Shown here: positions 34,242 to 44,558 of the stretch, piece after piece | Layout: each line of letters starts with the position of its first letter | Position numbering within the stretch: position 1 is the stretch's first letter | Notes under the pieces: generated by a model | Seen by the model: only the letters and a program-made list of their open reading frames with translations | What the model was told of the DNA's origin: nothing | Databases searched by the model: none | Source of the DNA: Actinopolymorpha singaporensis | GTDB taxonomy: Bacteria; Actinomycetota; Actinomycetes; Propionibacteriales; Actinopolymorphaceae | Direction: 5' to 3' | Assembly (NCBI RefSeq): GCF_900104745.1 | Contig: NZ_LT629732.1 | Coordinates: forward strand, 1,426,001-1,490,000 | DNA: 64,000 bases | Program-made: the position numbers and the translations under genes

Positions 34242-35396
34242 GTGATCGAGTTCGAATCCGTGACCAAGCGTTACCCCGATGGAACCGTCGCAGTCGACCA
34301 GGTGGACCTTCGGGCTCCGTCCGGGGAGATCACGGTGCTCGTCGGACCCTCCGGATGCGGGAAAACGACGTCCCTGCGGATGATCAACCGCATGGTGGAG
34401 CCGACGTCGGGTCGCATCCTGATCGACGGCAAGGACACCGGCACCACCAATCCCGCGCAGCTTCGCCGCGGCATCGGCTACGTCATCCAGCACGCGGGCC
34501 TGTTTCCCCACCGCACGGTGGTCGACAACGTGGCGACCGTCCCGTTGCTGTTGGGGTGGAGCAGAAAGAAGGCGCGTGCGCACGCTGCGGAGTTGATCCA
34601 ACGCGTCGGCCTGGACGCCCATCTGGGCGACCGCTATCCCGCGCAGCTGTCCGGCGGCCAGCAGCAGCGGGTGGGCGTGGCGCGGGCGCTGGCCGCCGAT
34701 CCTCCGGTGATGCTGATGGACGAGCCGTTCAGCGCCGTCGACCCGGTCGTACGTGAGAGCCTGCAGGAGGAGTTCCTGCGCCTGCAGGACGAGCTGGACA
34801 AGACGATCGTGTTCGTGACGCACGACATCGACGAGGCGATCAAGCTGGGAGACCGGGTGGCGGTTTTCCGTACCGGCGGGCGACTCGCGCAGTTCGCCGA
34901 GCCGAAGCAGCTGCTGGAGCACCCGGCGGACGAGTTCGTCGCGGGCTTCGTCGGCAAGGACCGGGGCTACCGCGCCCTTTCGTTCACCCCGGCCGACGGG
35001 ATCTCCCTGAACGACGAACCGACAGTCCGGCTGGGCGCTCCGATCGCCGACGCCCGGGCGGTCGCCGTCGACGGCTGGGTCCTGGTTGTCGACGACGAGC
35101 GGCGTCCGCAAGGCTGGCTTGACGCACAGAACTCCCGTCAGGACGCCGTTACGAGCGACCACCTCAACCGCGCCGGCACGGTCGCGTCGGCCGACGGCTC
35201 CCTGCGCGGAGTGCTCGACGCCGCGCTCTCCTCACCCACCGGACGCGGTGTGGTCGCCGACCCGGCCGGGCGCCTGCTCGGCACCGTCACCGCGGGCCCG
35301 GTCCTCTCCCGGCTCGACCAGCCGACAGCCGGCCGCACCACCTCCGACGGGGCCGGTCCCGACCGGCCCGCCGAGCCGGAGGTCGCGAACCCGTGA
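34242..35396 (+). CDS. Compatible-solute ABC importer, ATPase (OpuCA-like)
   Basis: 384 residues. ATPase domain: Walker A GPSGCGKTTS, Q-loop YVIQHAGLF, signature LSGGQQQRVGVARAL, Walker B VMLMDEPFSAVD and switch VTHDIDEA. The C-terminal 140 residues are CBS-like regulatory modules (ADARAVAVDGWVLVVDDERR; ADGSLRGVLDAALSS), as in ionic-strength-sensing OpuA/OpuC ATPases. GTG 34242 with GGAGG upstream. The stop overlaps the first permease gene (GTGA). It energises uptake of glycine betaine/choline-type solutes. Confidence 0.93.
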   Translation: MIEFESVTKRYPDGTVAVDQVDLRAPSGEITVLVGPSGCGKTTSLRMINRMVEPTSGRILIDGKDTGTTNPAQLRRGIGYVIQHAGLFPHRTVVDNVATVPLLLGWSRKKARAHAAELIQRVGLDAHLGDRYPAQLSGGQQQRVGVARALAADPPVMLMDEPFSAVDPVVRESLQEEFLRLQDELDKTIVFVTHDIDEAIKLGDRVAVFRTGGRLAQFAEPKQLLEHPADEFVAGFVGKDRGYRALSFTPADGISLNDEPTVRLGAPIADARAVAVDGWVLVVDDERRPQGWLDAQNSRQDAVTSDHLNRAGTVASADGSLRGVLDAALSSPTGRGVVADPAGRLLGTVTAGPVLSRLDQPTAGRTTSDGAGPDRPAEPEVANP

Positions 35397-36043
35397 TCTC
35401 CTGGCTGGGCGACAACGCCGGAACGGTCACGTCGTACTTCCTGCAGCACGTCTGGCTGGCGACCCTGCCGCTCGTGATCGCCCTGGTACTGGCGATCCCG
35501 CTGGGCTGGGTGGCCAGGCGGTTCGGCTGGTTGCACACGCCGATGATCGGCCTCACCGGGCTGCTCTACACCATCCCGTCGCTGGCGCTGTTCGTCGTAC
35601 TCCCGCTCATCCTGGGCACCCAGATCCTCGACCCGATCAACGTCGTGGTGGCGTTGACGATCTACTCGCTGGCGCTGCTGGTCCGCACCGTTGCCGACGG
35701 GCTGGGCTCTGTTCCCGGTGACGTCGAGCAGGCCGCGACCGCGATGGGCTACACAGGGTTCCGCAGGTTCTTCTCTGTCGACCTGCCGGTGGCGGTGCCG
35801 GTCATCGCAGCGGGCATGCGCGTCGCCGCGGTGTCCAACGTCAGCCTGGTCGCGGTGTCGGCGCTGCTCGGCGTACCCCAACTCGGCCTGCTGTTCACCG
35901 ACGGGCTCAACCGGAACTACTTCCCGCCGCTGGTCGCCGGGATCGTTTTGTGTGTCGTCCTCGCTCTCGCGCTGGACGCGCTGATCCTGCTCCTGACCCG
36001 GCTGCTGGCCCCGTGGCAGCGCATCGCGAGGGGGACCTCATGA
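35393..36043 (+). CDS. Compatible-solute ABC importer, permease 1
   Basis: 216 residues, about five to six membrane helices. The BPD_transp_1 EAA-like loop reads VPGDVEQAATAMGYTGFRRF and the N-terminal part YFLQHVWLATLPLVIALVLA. Typical OpuCB-type subunit. GTG start coupled to the ATPase stop, and ATGA overlap with the next permease, so all are one operon. Confidence 0.92.
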   Translation: MISWLGDNAGTVTSYFLQHVWLATLPLVIALVLAIPLGWVARRFGWLHTPMIGLTGLLYTIPSLALFVVLPLILGTQILDPINVVVALTIYSLALLVRTVADGLGSVPGDVEQAATAMGYTGFRRFFSVDLPVAVPVIAAGMRVAAVSNVSLVAVSALLGVPQLGLLFTDGLNRNYFPPLVAGIVLCVVLALALDALILLLTRLLAPWQRIARGTS

Positions 36044-36813
36044 TCTCGTCGGTGATCGGATGGTTCGCCGACCCGGACCACTGGAGCGGCGGGGACGGCA
36101 TTCCCGCCCGCCTGCTCGAGCATCTGGAGTATTCCCTGGCGGCGCTGCTGATCGCGGCGCTGATCGGCATCCCGCTCGGTCTCTACATCGGGCACACCGG
36201 GCGCGGTGCGTTCCTCGTCGCCGGGCTGGCCAACTCCCTGCGCGCCCTGCCCTCACTGGGTCTGCTCGTGGTGATGGCGCTGCTGCTGGGCCCCCGGATC
36301 CACGGCGACCTGGTCTACGTCATCCCGAGCATCTTCGTCCTGGTCGTGCTCGCCGTCCCACCGATCCTGGCCAGTACGTACTCCGGAGTGCAGGGAGTCG
36401 ACCCGGCCGCCCGCGACGCGGCGTACGGCATGGGCATGACCGGCATGAGCGTGCTCACGAAGGTCGAGGCGCCGTGCGCACTGCCGCTTATCCTGTCCGG
36501 CGTACGCAGCGCGATGCTGCAGATCATCGCCACCGCCACCATCGCCGCGATCACCTCCCTCGGCGGTCTGGGCCGGTTCATCGTCGACGGCCAGGCCGTC
36601 CGCGACTACGCCCAGATGGTCGGCGGCTCGATCCTGGTCGCCGCGCTGGCCATCGTGGTCGAGACGGTGCTGGCCCTGGTGCAGCGGCTGGTGGTCCCGG
36701 CCGGGCTGACGAGCAGGGGACAGCGACGTGCGTCGGCGGTCTCGGCCGCGCGCACGGAGATGGAGCCGGACGCCGAGGTGCCCGGCCAGGAACAACTCGC
36801 CGGAGCCCGCTGA
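36040..36813 (+). CDS. Compatible-solute ABC importer, permease 2
   Basis: 257 residues, about six membrane helices. The family loop is VDPAARDAAYGMGMTGMSVL; helices include AALLIAALIGIPLGLYIGH and GLLVVMALLLGPRI. OpuCD-type. The ATG at 36040 overlaps the preceding stop. The C-terminal 40 residues are a charged tail without family features. Confidence 0.92.
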   Translation: MISSVIGWFADPDHWSGGDGIPARLLEHLEYSLAALLIAALIGIPLGLYIGHTGRGAFLVAGLANSLRALPSLGLLVVMALLLGPRIHGDLVYVIPSIFVLVVLAVPPILASTYSGVQGVDPAARDAAYGMGMTGMSVLTKVEAPCALPLILSGVRSAMLQIIATATIAAITSLGGLGRFIVDGQAVRDYAQMVGGSILVAALAIVVETVLALVQRLVVPAGLTSRGQRRASAVSAARTEMEPDAEVPGQEQLAGAR

Positions 36814-36896
36814 TCCAGGACCCGCACGCCTGACACACCCGACAATGTCGGCGCGACCAAGCCGCGCAGCCGTCAGCGACGAAGGAGATACCCGTC

Positions 36897-37817
36897 ATGA
36901 AGTTCGCAAAGATCGCCGCCGCGGCGACGGTCGCGTTGCTCGCCCTCGCCGGGTGCGGGGGCGGCAACAACCCGATGGCCGAGAAGACCAAGGCTCCCGC
37001 CACCAAGGCGCCGGCCGACACGATCGTGGTCGGCTCAGCCGACTTCCCCGAGAGCACGCTGATCGGTGAGATCTACGCCGGTGCGCTGCGCGCCAAGGGC
37101 GTCAAGGTCACCACGAAGTTCGGCATCGGCGCCCGGGAGATCTACCTCAAGGCGCTCGAGGACGGGTCGATCGACCTCATCCCCGAGTACACCGGAAACC
37201 TCCTGCAGGCGTTCGACGAGAAGACGACCGCCTCCACCTCCGACGACGTCTACTCGGAGCTGAAGAAGGCCACCCCGAGCAAGCTCACCGTGCTCGAGCA
37301 GGCGAGCGCGGAGGACAAGGACGCGGTGGCGGTGACCAAGGAGACCGCCGCGAAGTACAAGCTGAAGAAGCTCAGCGACCTCAAGCCAGTCGCCGGCAAG
37401 CTGGTCCTCGGCGGGCCGCCGGAGTGGAAGACCCGCGAGCGTTCCGGCGTCCCCGCGCTCAAGAAGGTCTACGGCCTGCAGTTCAAGGGCGACTTCAAGT
37501 CGCTCAAGGGCACCCTGATCCCGCAGGCGCTGGCCAACGGGCAGGTCGACGCGGCCAACATGTTCACCACCGACCCGATGGTGCAGAAGAACGGCTTCGT
37601 TCTGCTGGACGACGACAAGGCCCTCTTCCCGGCGCAGAACGTCGTGCCGCTGATCAACAAGTCCAAGGCGTCGCCGAAGGTCGAGGAGGCGCTGAACGGC
37701 GTCTCGGCCAAGCTCGACACCAAGACTCTGCTGTCGCTGAACACCCAGGTCGTCGTGGACAAGAAGGACGCGTCCGCGGTGGCCAAGCAGTGGCTCGCCC
37801 AGAACGGCCTCGTCTGA
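36897..37817 (+). CDS. Compatible-solute ABC importer, substrate-binding lipoprotein
   Basis: 306 residues. Signal peptide with lipobox LALAGC (Cys20) anchors it outside the membrane. The OpuAC/OsmF fold is seen in VVGSADFPESTLIGEIYAGA, DLIPEYTGNLLQAFD and FTTDPMVQKNGFVLLDDDK. Last gene of the importer, 83 bp after the second permease. Ligand class (betaine, choline, carnitine) is inferred from the family. A GC-rich hairpin follows. Confidence 0.93.
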   Translation: MKFAKIAAAATVALLALAGCGGGNNPMAEKTKAPATKAPADTIVVGSADFPESTLIGEIYAGALRAKGVKVTTKFGIGAREIYLKALEDGSIDLIPEYTGNLLQAFDEKTTASTSDDVYSELKKATPSKLTVLEQASAEDKDAVAVTKETAAKYKLKKLSDLKPVAGKLVLGGPPEWKTRERSGVPALKKVYGLQFKGDFKSLKGTLIPQALANGQVDAANMFTTDPMVQKNGFVLLDDDKALFPAQNVVPLINKSKASPKVEEALNGVSAKLDTKTLLSLNTQVVVDKKDASAVAKQWLAQNGLV

Positions 37818-37857
37818 GCCCCACCCAGGGCCGAACGCGGGGTACGTACGAGTGACG

Positions 37858-37905
37858 ACCGGCGGGGCGCCGGCTTCGGGAGACCGGAGCGGGCGCCCCG
37901 CCGGT
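37858..37905 (+). terminator. Hairpin terminator after the ABC importer
   Basis: Arms at 37858-37871 and 37892-37905 are perfectly complementary over 14 bp, with a shorter stem possible in the 20-nt loop. There is no T-tract. It starts 40 bp after the last stop of the operon. Confidence 0.75.
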
Positions 37906-37987
37906 TGCGTCGTACGGCACGCGCACCGTGTCCACATTCCGGTCTGTGGGTCCAATTTGTGAGACGTCGGTTCGGAGTTCGCGACCA

Positions 37988-38089
37988 ATGCGGCTTATGG
38001 TTGCCGCCATGCGTAGCCCGGCCTGCCAGCTCTGCCTGGCCCTGTTCGCTACCGAACTCTCCCTCGTCGACGACGAGCTCTGCCGCTGA
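37988..38089 (+). CDS. Cysteine-containing leader peptide upstream of the sulfur transporter
   Basis: An ORF of 33 codons (ATG 37988; alternative ATGs at 37997 and 38009) encodes MRLMVAAMRSPACQLCLALF then ATELSLVDDELCR. It has three cysteines, one at the penultimate position, and stops 64 bp before the YeeE-type transporter gene. Short Cys-containing leaders upstream of sulfur-assimilation genes are known in actinobacteria, where stalling at Cys codons couples expression to cysteine supply. That role is inferred here from sequence and position. Confidence 0.55.
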   Translation: MRLMVAAMRSPACQLCLALFATELSLVDDELCR

Positions 38090-38153
38090 CGCCTCGCTCG
38101 CCCCGCGAGCGGCGCCGAAGTCCCTGACCTCCTCCCCAGCAGAGAGTGCGCCC

Positions 38154-39473
38154 ATGTCCAGCGGCACCACGTCGTCCCCTGCCTCCACCGGCTCCACCGG
38201 CACCGGCGTCCTGTCCAGGACCGCGTCCACGCCGGCACGCTTCCTGACCTCCGCCACGTCCGCGCCCGCACCGCAGGCCGCGCCACTCGGACCCGTCTCG
38301 CGAGTGCCGCTGGTGGTCGCCACCCTCGGCACCATCGCGCTGGCCGCCTACACCTGGGCGTCGTACGGCGCCAAGCCCGGGGTGCTGCTCCTGCTCGGCG
38401 CCGGCCTCGGTGTCGCGCTGTTCCACTCAAGGTTCGGCTTCACCTCCGCGTGGCGGCAGCTGGTCGCCGTCGGCAACGGCGCGGGCCTGCGGGCCCACGC
38501 CCTGCTGCTCGGTACCACGGCCACGTTGTTCGCGCTGGTCATCGGCACCGGCACCGGCCTGTTCGGCAGCGTTCCCGAGCCCAGCGGCGGTCCGCTCGGC
38601 GTCGGACTCTTGGTCGGATCGTTCCTGTTCGGCGTCGGCATGCAGATCGGTGGCGCCTGCGCGTCCGGAACGCTGTTCGCCGTCGGCTCCGGCCAGTCCG
38701 CGATCGTGCTCACCCTGGGCGGCTTCATCGTGGGCTCGGTCGTCTACGCCTGGCTCTACCCGCTCGTGGACACGCTGCCCGCGCTCCAGCCGTACGTCCT
38801 CGCCGACCACGTCGGGTGGCTGGGTTCGTGGGCGATCACCATCCTCGCGCTGCTCGTCGTCGTGGCGGTGACGCGCGTCGTGCAGGCCCGCCGCGTGCCG
38901 CCGCCGGTGGCTCCGGTGCCGACCAGCCGCGGTGTCCTGCGGGTCGTTCGCGGCTCGTGGCCGCTGTGGGCCGGCGCGGTCGCTCTCGCGTTGCTGGGTG
39001 CCGGTGTCCTGGTGGTGTCCGGCGGTGCCTGGGGCGTGACCAGCGCGTTCACCCTGTGGGGCTCGAAGGCGCTGCAGGCGATCGGCCTGCACCCGGAGAC
39101 CTGGGCGTACTGGCAGCAGCCGAAGCAGGCGGCGGCGCTCGCCGGCCCCGTCCTCACCGACAAGACGAGCTTGACGGACATCGGCATCATGCTGGGCGCC
39201 GCGGTGGCCGCGGCCGCCGGAGGAGTGTGGACGCTGCACCGCCGCATCCCCGCGCGTACGGCGATCGCGGCCGTGCTCGGCGGCATCCTGATGGGCGTCG
39301 GCGCCCGCCTGGCCGGCGGGTGCAACATCGGCGCCTACCTCGCCGGCATCGCGTCCGGCAGCCTGCACGGTTGGGTGTGGGGCCTGTGCGCGCTCGCCGG
39401 TACGTGGGTCGGCCTGCGTGGGCGCGCCGCGTTCGGGCTCGCCAACCCGCGCCGGGACGACAGCGTCTGCTGA
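38154..39473 (+). CDS. YeeE/YedE-family sulfur-compound transporter
   Basis: 439 residues, about ten membrane helices in two homologous halves. The family cysteine motifs are GGACASGTLFAVGSGQ in the first half and GGCNIGAYLAGIASGSLHGW in the second. These match Sulf_transp-family proteins, of which YeeE takes up thiosulfate through conserved cysteines. The N-terminal 45 residues are a Ser/Thr/Pro-rich extension, so the true start may be later. No TusA-like partner follows within the window. Confidence 0.9.
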   Translation: MSSGTTSSPASTGSTGTGVLSRTASTPARFLTSATSAPAPQAAPLGPVSRVPLVVATLGTIALAAYTWASYGAKPGVLLLLGAGLGVALFHSRFGFTSAWRQLVAVGNGAGLRAHALLLGTTATLFALVIGTGTGLFGSVPEPSGGPLGVGLLVGSFLFGVGMQIGGACASGTLFAVGSGQSAIVLTLGGFIVGSVVYAWLYPLVDTLPALQPYVLADHVGWLGSWAITILALLVVVAVTRVVQARRVPPPVAPVPTSRGVLRVVRGSWPLWAGAVALALLGAGVLVVSGGAWGVTSAFTLWGSKALQAIGLHPETWAYWQQPKQAAALAGPVLTDKTSLTDIGIMLGAAVAAAAGGVWTLHRRIPARTAIAAVLGGILMGVGARLAGGCNIGAYLAGIASGSLHGWVWGLCALAGTWVGLRGRAAFGLANPRRDDSVC

Positions 39474-39584
39474 CGCGGGGCGGCTGACGTACGTCTGACG
39501 GGAGTACGCAGGGCCCACCCGCTGAGGCCCGCCGTCGGCGACGGTCTTCGGACCGGCACTGGCTGACGGCGGGCACTGACCGAC

Positions 39585-39652
39585 GGTGGTGGATGGCTGC
39601 CGGTGGTGGATGGCTGCCGGTGGTGGATGGCTGCCGGTGGTGGATGGCTGCC
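39585..39652. repeat. Four perfect copies of a 17-bp unit
   Basis: GGTGGTGGATGGCTGCC is repeated four times without gap, about 150 bp upstream of hutH, and then decays. The rest of 39474-39801 shows no gene. The repeat has no spacers, so it is not CRISPR. Confidence 0.9.
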
Positions 39653-39801
39653 GGTTGTCAGTGGTTCGCGGCGCCGGCCGACCTGACGGCGCCGTCGCCG
39701 TAGCCGTCGAATGTTCACCGCGCCGCCGCGCGCACGTGTTGTCACGCAGGGGATTCCCGTCATCGCTGGCATGGCGGCCTCGCGCGCAGTGGAATTGGTG
39801 C

Positions 39802-41496
39802 ATGGTCGACTTCGCCCAGGCCGACACGGTCCAGGTCGGCACCGGACCGCTCACCGAGACCGACGTCGTCGCGGTGGCCCGGTACGCAGCACGGGTGATC
39901 CTCGCCCCCGAGGCGTTGACCGCCCTGGCCGCCGGGCGGGCGGCGGTGGAACGGCTCGGCTCGTCGACCTCACCGGCGTACGGCATATCCACCGGTTTCG
40001 GCGCGCTCGCGACCCGGCACATTCCGCGCGAGTCGCGGGCCCGGTTGCAGCGCAGCCTCATCCGCTCCCACGCCGCCGGTTCGGGTCCGGAGACGGAGAC
40101 CGAGGTCGTCCGGGCGATGATGTTGCTGCGGCTTTCGACCCTCGCCACCGGCCGGACGGGCGTGCGGCCGGAGACGGCGGAGACGTTGCAGGCGCTGCTG
40201 AACGCCGGGATCACGCCGGTTGTCCCGGAGTACGGCAGTCTCGGATGCTCGGGTGATCTCGCTCCGCTGGCACACGTGGCGCTGGCCCTCACCGGCGAGG
40301 GCGAGGTCCGTACGGCAGTCGGCTCCGGGCTGGAGTCGGCCGGCATGGTGCAACCCGCCGCCCAGGCCCTCGCCTCCGCCGGCATCACGCCGGTCGTGCT
40401 CGCGGAGAAGGAGGGCCTCGCCCTCATCAACGGCACCGACGGCATGCTCGGGATGCTGGTTCTCGCCTGTCACGACCTGGACCGGCTGATCCAGACCGCG
40501 GACCTCACCGCCGCGATGAGTGTGGAGGCGCTGCTCGGCACCGACCGGGTGTTCGCCCCGGAGCTCCAGGCGCTGCGTCCGCATCCGGGCCCGATCGCCT
40601 CCGCCGCCCACATGCGGGCGCTGCTGGCAGGCTCCGCGATCGTGGCGAGTCACGCCGGCCCGGCCGACACCCGCGTCCAGGACGCGTACTCCCTGCGTTG
40701 TGCACCACAGGTCAACGGCGCCGCGCGGGACACGCTGGCGCACGCGCGGTCGGTGGCGGGGTACGAGCTCGCCGCGGCGATCGACAATCCGGTGGTGCTG
40801 CGGGACGGCCGGGTCGAGTCCAACGGCAACTTCCACGGCGCGCCGCTCGCCTATGTGCTCGACTTCCTCGCGATCGTCGCCGCCGACGTGGCGAGCATGT
40901 CCGAACGCCGTACCGACCGGTTCCTCGACGTGGCCCGCAACCACGGCCTGCCGGCGTTCCTCGCCGACGACCCGGGCCTGGACTCCGGCCACATGATCGC
41001 GCAGTACACCGCGGCGGCGATCGTCAGCGAACTGAAGCGGCTCGCCGTACCGTCCAGCGTGGACTCCATCCCCTCCTCGGCGATGCAGGAGGACCACGTT
41101 TCGATGGGCTGGTCGGCAGGCCGCAAGCTACGGCAGTCGGTCGACGGGCTCACCCGGGTGCTGGCGATCGAGTTGCTGACCGCGGCGCGGGCACTGGACC
41201 TGCGGGTCCCGCTGGCACCGGCACCGGCGACCGCCGCCGCGCTGCGCGAGCTCCGGTTGCGGGTCTTCGGGCCCGGACCGGACCGGCAGATGTCCAGGGA
41301 GATCGAGGCCGCGGTGGCCGTGGTCATCGACGGCCTCGCCCTCGCCGCCGCGGACACGGTGGTCGAGCGCGGCGCACTGGCGGAGCCGGGCAGTGCGGAC
41401 GAGTCTGGTGGGGAGGAGTCAGGTGGGGGTGGCGGCCTCGAGCGGCCACGCCGGCCCCACCGAACACACCGACCACCGCCTGGAGGTGCCGGATGA
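39802..41496 (+). CDS. hutH: Histidine ammonia-lyase
   Basis: 564 residues; deaminates histidine to urocanate, first step of histidine degradation. The MIO cofactor triad is Cys149-Ser150-Gly151 in [15 protein letters not shown], where most bacteria have Ala-Ser-Gly; my recollection is that streptomycete enzymes also have Cys. Other family blocks: [73 protein letters not shown] and [17 protein letters not shown]. The last 45 residues are a Gly/Ser/Glu/Pro-rich tail not seen in the family core. ATG 39802; stop overlaps hutU. Confidence 0.95.
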   Translation: MVDFAQADTVQVGTGPLTETDVVAVARYAARVILAPEALTALAAGRAAVERLGSSTSPAYGISTGFGALATRHIPRESRARLQRSLIRSHAAGSGPETETEVVRAMMLLRLSTLATGRTGVRPETAETLQALLNAGITPVVPEYGSLGCSGDLAPLAHVALALTGEGEVRTAVGSGLESAGMVQPAAQALASAGITPVVLAEKEGLALINGTDGMLGMLVLACHDLDRLIQTADLTAAMSVEALLGTDRVFAPELQALRPHPGPIASAAHMRALLAGSAIVASHAGPADTRVQDAYSLRCAPQVNGAARDTLAHARSVAGYELAAAIDNPVVLRDGRVESNGNFHGAPLAYVLDFLAIVAADVASMSERRTDRFLDVARNHGLPAFLADDPGLDSGHMIAQYTAAAIVSELKRLAVPSSVDSIPSSAMQEDHVSMGWSAGRKLRQSVDGLTRVLAIELLTAARALDLRVPLAPAPATAAALRELRLRVFGPGPDRQMSREIEAAVAVVIDGLALAAADTVVERGALAEPGSADESGGEESGGGGGLERPRRPHRTHRPPPGGAG

Positions 41497-43226
41497 GCCA
41501 CTCGCCGGTCGACTCGCATTCCAGCCACCCGCGCACGGTGACCGCACCGCGCGGCACCACCCTGCACGCCCGCGGCTGGCCGCAGGAGGCGGCGCTGCGG
41601 ATGCTGCAGAACAACCTCGACCCCGAGGTCGCCGAGCATCCGCAGGACCTCGTCGTGTACGGCGGAAGTGGCCGCGCCGCCCGTGACTGGTCGAGCTTCG
41701 ACGCCCTCGTGCGTACGCTCACCACGCTCGCCGGCGACGAGACGATGCTGGTGCAGTCCGGCCGGCCGGTCGGGGTGCTGCGTACCGACGAGTGGGCGCC
41801 CAGGGTGCTGATCGCCAACTCCCACCTGGTGCCCGACTGGGCGACGTGGGAGGAGTTCCGCCGGCTGGAAGCGCTCGGACTGACGATGTACGGCCAGATG
41901 ACGGCCGGCTCGTGGATCTACATCGGCACGCAGGGCATTCTGCAGGGCACGTACGAGACGTTCGCCGCGGTCGCCGCCCGGCTCGCCGAGCGCGGCGTGA
42001 CCCCTCCGGAGTCCTCGGGCTCGCTGGCCGGGACGCTCACCGTCACCGCCGGGCTGGGCGGGATGGGCGGTGCCCAGCCGCTCGCGGTGACCATGAACGG
42101 CGGAGTGGTGATCTGCGTGGAGTGCGACGAGAGCCGGATCCGCCGTCGCCTCGACCACCGTTACCTCGACGTCCGCGCGGACTCGGTGGACCACGCCCTC
42201 CGGCTGGCCGAGGAGGCGGTGCGGGCGCGCAGGCCGCTGTCGGTGGGCGTGCTCGGCAACGCCGCCGAGGTGGTGCCGGCGCTGCTCGCCCGGAGCGTCC
42301 CGGTCGACGTGGTGACCGACCAGACCTCCGCGCACGACCCGCTGATGTACCTCCCGCTCGGGGTGGCGTTCGACGACTGGGCCGCCGAGAGGGCACGTGA
42401 TCCCGAAGGGCTGGTGGAGCGTGCGCGGGAGTCGATGGCCCGCCACGTCGAGGCGATGGTGGGCTTCCTTGACGCGGGCGCGGAGGTGTTCGACTACGGC
42501 AACTCCATTCGCGACGAGGCCCGCAAGGGTGGGTTGACGAGGGCCTTCGCCTTCCCCGGCTTCGTTCCGGCGTACATCCGGCCGCTGTTCTGCGAGGGCA
42601 AGGGGCCGTTCCGCTGGGTGGCACTGTCCGGCGACCCGGCTGACATCGCGCGCACCGACAAGGCCGTGCTCGAGCTCTTCCCCGACAACGAGCCGCTGGT
42701 CCGGTGGATCCGGCTGGCGGGCGAGCGGGTCCACTTCCAGGGGCTGCCGGCGCGGATCTGCTGGCTCGGCTACGGCGAACGCGACCGGGCGGGCCTGCGG
42801 TTCAACGAACTGGTCGCCTCCGGAGAGGTCACCGCGCCGATCGTGATCGGCCGGGACCACCTCGACGCCGGCTCCGTCGCCTCCCCCTACCGCGAGACCG
42901 AGGCGATGGCCGACGGCTCGGACGCGATCGCCGACTGGCCGCTGCTGAACGCGATGGTGAACGTCGCCTCCGGCGCCGCGTGGGTCTCCCTGCACCACGG
43001 CGGCGGCGTCGGCATCGGCCGGTCGATCCACGCCGGCCAGGTCACCGTCGCCGACGGAACACCCCTCGCGGCCCGTAAGCTCGCCCGGGTGCTGGGCAAC
43101 GACCCGGCCACCGGGGTCATCCGGCACGTCGACGCGGGGTACGAACGAGCCGAGGAGACCGCGCGCCGGCTCGGCGTACGCACACCCATGCGGGAAGGAC
43201 CGGTGGAAGGATCGGTGCAGCCATGA
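41493..43226 (+). CDS. hutU: Urocanate hydratase
   Basis: 577 residues; converts urocanate to imidazolonepropionate using tightly bound NAD. The NAD loop is [12 protein letters not shown] (187-198). The catalytic cysteine is Cys423 in [30 protein letters not shown] and the C-terminal [19 protein letters not shown] are family signatures. Start by ATGA overlap with hutH and stop by ATGA overlap with the M20 gene, so the three are translationally coupled. Confidence 0.96.
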   Translation: MSHSPVDSHSSHPRTVTAPRGTTLHARGWPQEAALRMLQNNLDPEVAEHPQDLVVYGGSGRAARDWSSFDALVRTLTTLAGDETMLVQSGRPVGVLRTDEWAPRVLIANSHLVPDWATWEEFRRLEALGLTMYGQMTAGSWIYIGTQGILQGTYETFAAVAARLAERGVTPPESSGSLAGTLTVTAGLGGMGGAQPLAVTMNGGVVICVECDESRIRRRLDHRYLDVRADSVDHALRLAEEAVRARRPLSVGVLGNAAEVVPALLARSVPVDVVTDQTSAHDPLMYLPLGVAFDDWAAERARDPEGLVERARESMARHVEAMVGFLDAGAEVFDYGNSIRDEARKGGLTRAFAFPGFVPAYIRPLFCEGKGPFRWVALSGDPADIARTDKAVLELFPDNEPLVRWIRLAGERVHFQGLPARICWLGYGERDRAGLRFNELVASGEVTAPIVIGRDHLDAGSVASPYRETEAMADGSDAIADWPLLNAMVNVASGAAWVSLHHGGGVGIGRSIHAGQVTVADGTPLAARKLARVLGNDPATGVIRHVDAGYERAEETARRLGVRTPMREGPVEGSVQP

Positions 43227-44533
43227 ATGCCGGCGAGGGCGGAGCGTCGGGCGGGCCGTCGGACGCAGCGTCGGGCGGAGCGTTGGCCGGCGGCTTCGAG
43301 CAGCTGTGGAAGGCACTGGCGCCGATCGGCCGGGACGACCGCACCGGCGGATACCACCGCTACTCGTGGACACCGGCGCACCGTGAGTGCGAGCGGTGGT
43401 TCCGGGACGAGGCCGAACGCCGCGACCTGACCGTGGAGGCCGACGGCAACGGCAACCTGGTCGCGTGGTGGCGGCCGGATCCCACGCGGGTGACCGGGGG
43501 TGTGGTCACCGGGAGCCACCTGGACTCCGTACCCGACGGCGGCGGCTACGACGGGCCGCTCGGTGTGGTCTCGGCGTTCGCCGCGCTGGACGCGATCCGG
43601 GCCGCCGGGAGTGGCGGCGGGACGGCCGGTGGGACTGCCGGCGGGGCCGGGCGGACCCGGCCGCTGGGGATCGCGGTGTTCGCGGAGGAGGAGGGCGCGC
43701 GGTTCGGGGTGCCCTGCCTGGGCTCGCGGCTGCTCACCGGAGCGCTGGAGCCGAACCGGGCGCGTGAGCTGCGCGACGCCGACGGCGTGCCGCTCACCGA
43801 CGCGATGGAGCGGGCCGGCGTACCCGCCGACCTCGGCCCCGCACCCGACCTGCTGCAGGCGCCGTCGGCGTTCGTCGAACTCCACGTCGAACAGGGCAGG
43901 GCGCTGGCCGACCTGGGCGAGCCCGTCGGTCTCGCGCGAGACATCTGGCCGCACGGACGCTGGCGGTTCGAGTTCGGCGGGCGGGCGGACCACGCCGGGA
44001 CGGCCGCGATGGCCGACCGGCACGACCCGATGCTGACGTACGCCATGACCGCGCTCGCCGCCAACAAACGCGCCCGGCTCACCCAGGCCCGGACGACGTT
44101 CGGCCGGGTGCAGGTGGAGCCGAACGCCACGAACGCCGTACCCTCCCTCGTCCGCGCCTGGCTGGACGCCCGCGCCGCCGACGAGGCCGGCCTGGACGCC
44201 CTGGTGGAGGAGATCCGCCGCCAGGCCGGTGACCGCGCCCAGCGCGACGGCACCCGGCTTGAGGTGCACCCGGAGTCGTGGACGCCGCGCGTGGAGTTCG
44301 ACGTACGCCTGCGTGACCGGTTGGCCGCCCGGCTCGGGGCGCCGCCGGTGCTGTCCACCCAGGCCGGGCACGACGCGGGCATCCTCGCCGCCGCCGGGAT
44401 CCCCGCCGCGATGCTGTTCGTCCGCAACCCCACGGGTGTGTCGCACGCGCCGGAGGAGCACGCCGAACCCGCCGACTGTCTCGCCGGTGTGGACGCCCTG
44501 GCTGCCGTCCTCACCGACCTGCTGGCCGGGTGA
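43223..44533 (+). CDS. M20-family amidohydrolase (allantoate amidohydrolase-like) in hut operon
   Basis: 436 residues of the hydantoinase/carbamoylase (M20C-like) family. Metal ligands: His and Asp in [19 protein letters not shown], Glu pair in [10 protein letters not shown], and His in [15 protein letters not shown]; the late His is in [14 protein letters not shown]. Family enzymes hydrolyse N-carbamoyl amino acids or allantoate. Its coupled position between hutU and hutF, with no hutG in view, suggests it hydrolyses an N-substituted glutamate such as N-formylglutamate. That function is an inference. A Gly/Ala repeat near residues 125-145 is probably a loop insertion. Confidence 0.87.
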   Translation: MNAGEGGASGGPSDAASGGALAGGFEQLWKALAPIGRDDRTGGYHRYSWTPAHRECERWFRDEAERRDLTVEADGNGNLVAWWRPDPTRVTGGVVTGSHLDSVPDGGGYDGPLGVVSAFAALDAIRAAGSGGGTAGGTAGGAGRTRPLGIAVFAEEEGARFGVPCLGSRLLTGALEPNRARELRDADGVPLTDAMERAGVPADLGPAPDLLQAPSAFVELHVEQGRALADLGEPVGLARDIWPHGRWRFEFGGRADHAGTAAMADRHDPMLTYAMTALAANKRARLTQARTTFGRVQVEPNATNAVPSLVRAWLDARAADEAGLDALVEEIRRQAGDRAQRDGTRLEVHPESWTPRVEFDVRLRDRLAARLGAPPVLSTQAGHDAGILAAAGIPAAMLFVRNPTGVSHAPEEHAEPADCLAGVDALAAVLTDLLAG

Positions 44534-44558
44534 CCGGGCAGGCACGGATGAGTAACGG

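Noticed and set aside
39585-39652. CRISPR array
   Set aside because: The repeats are contiguous with no unique spacers and no cas genes are in the window.
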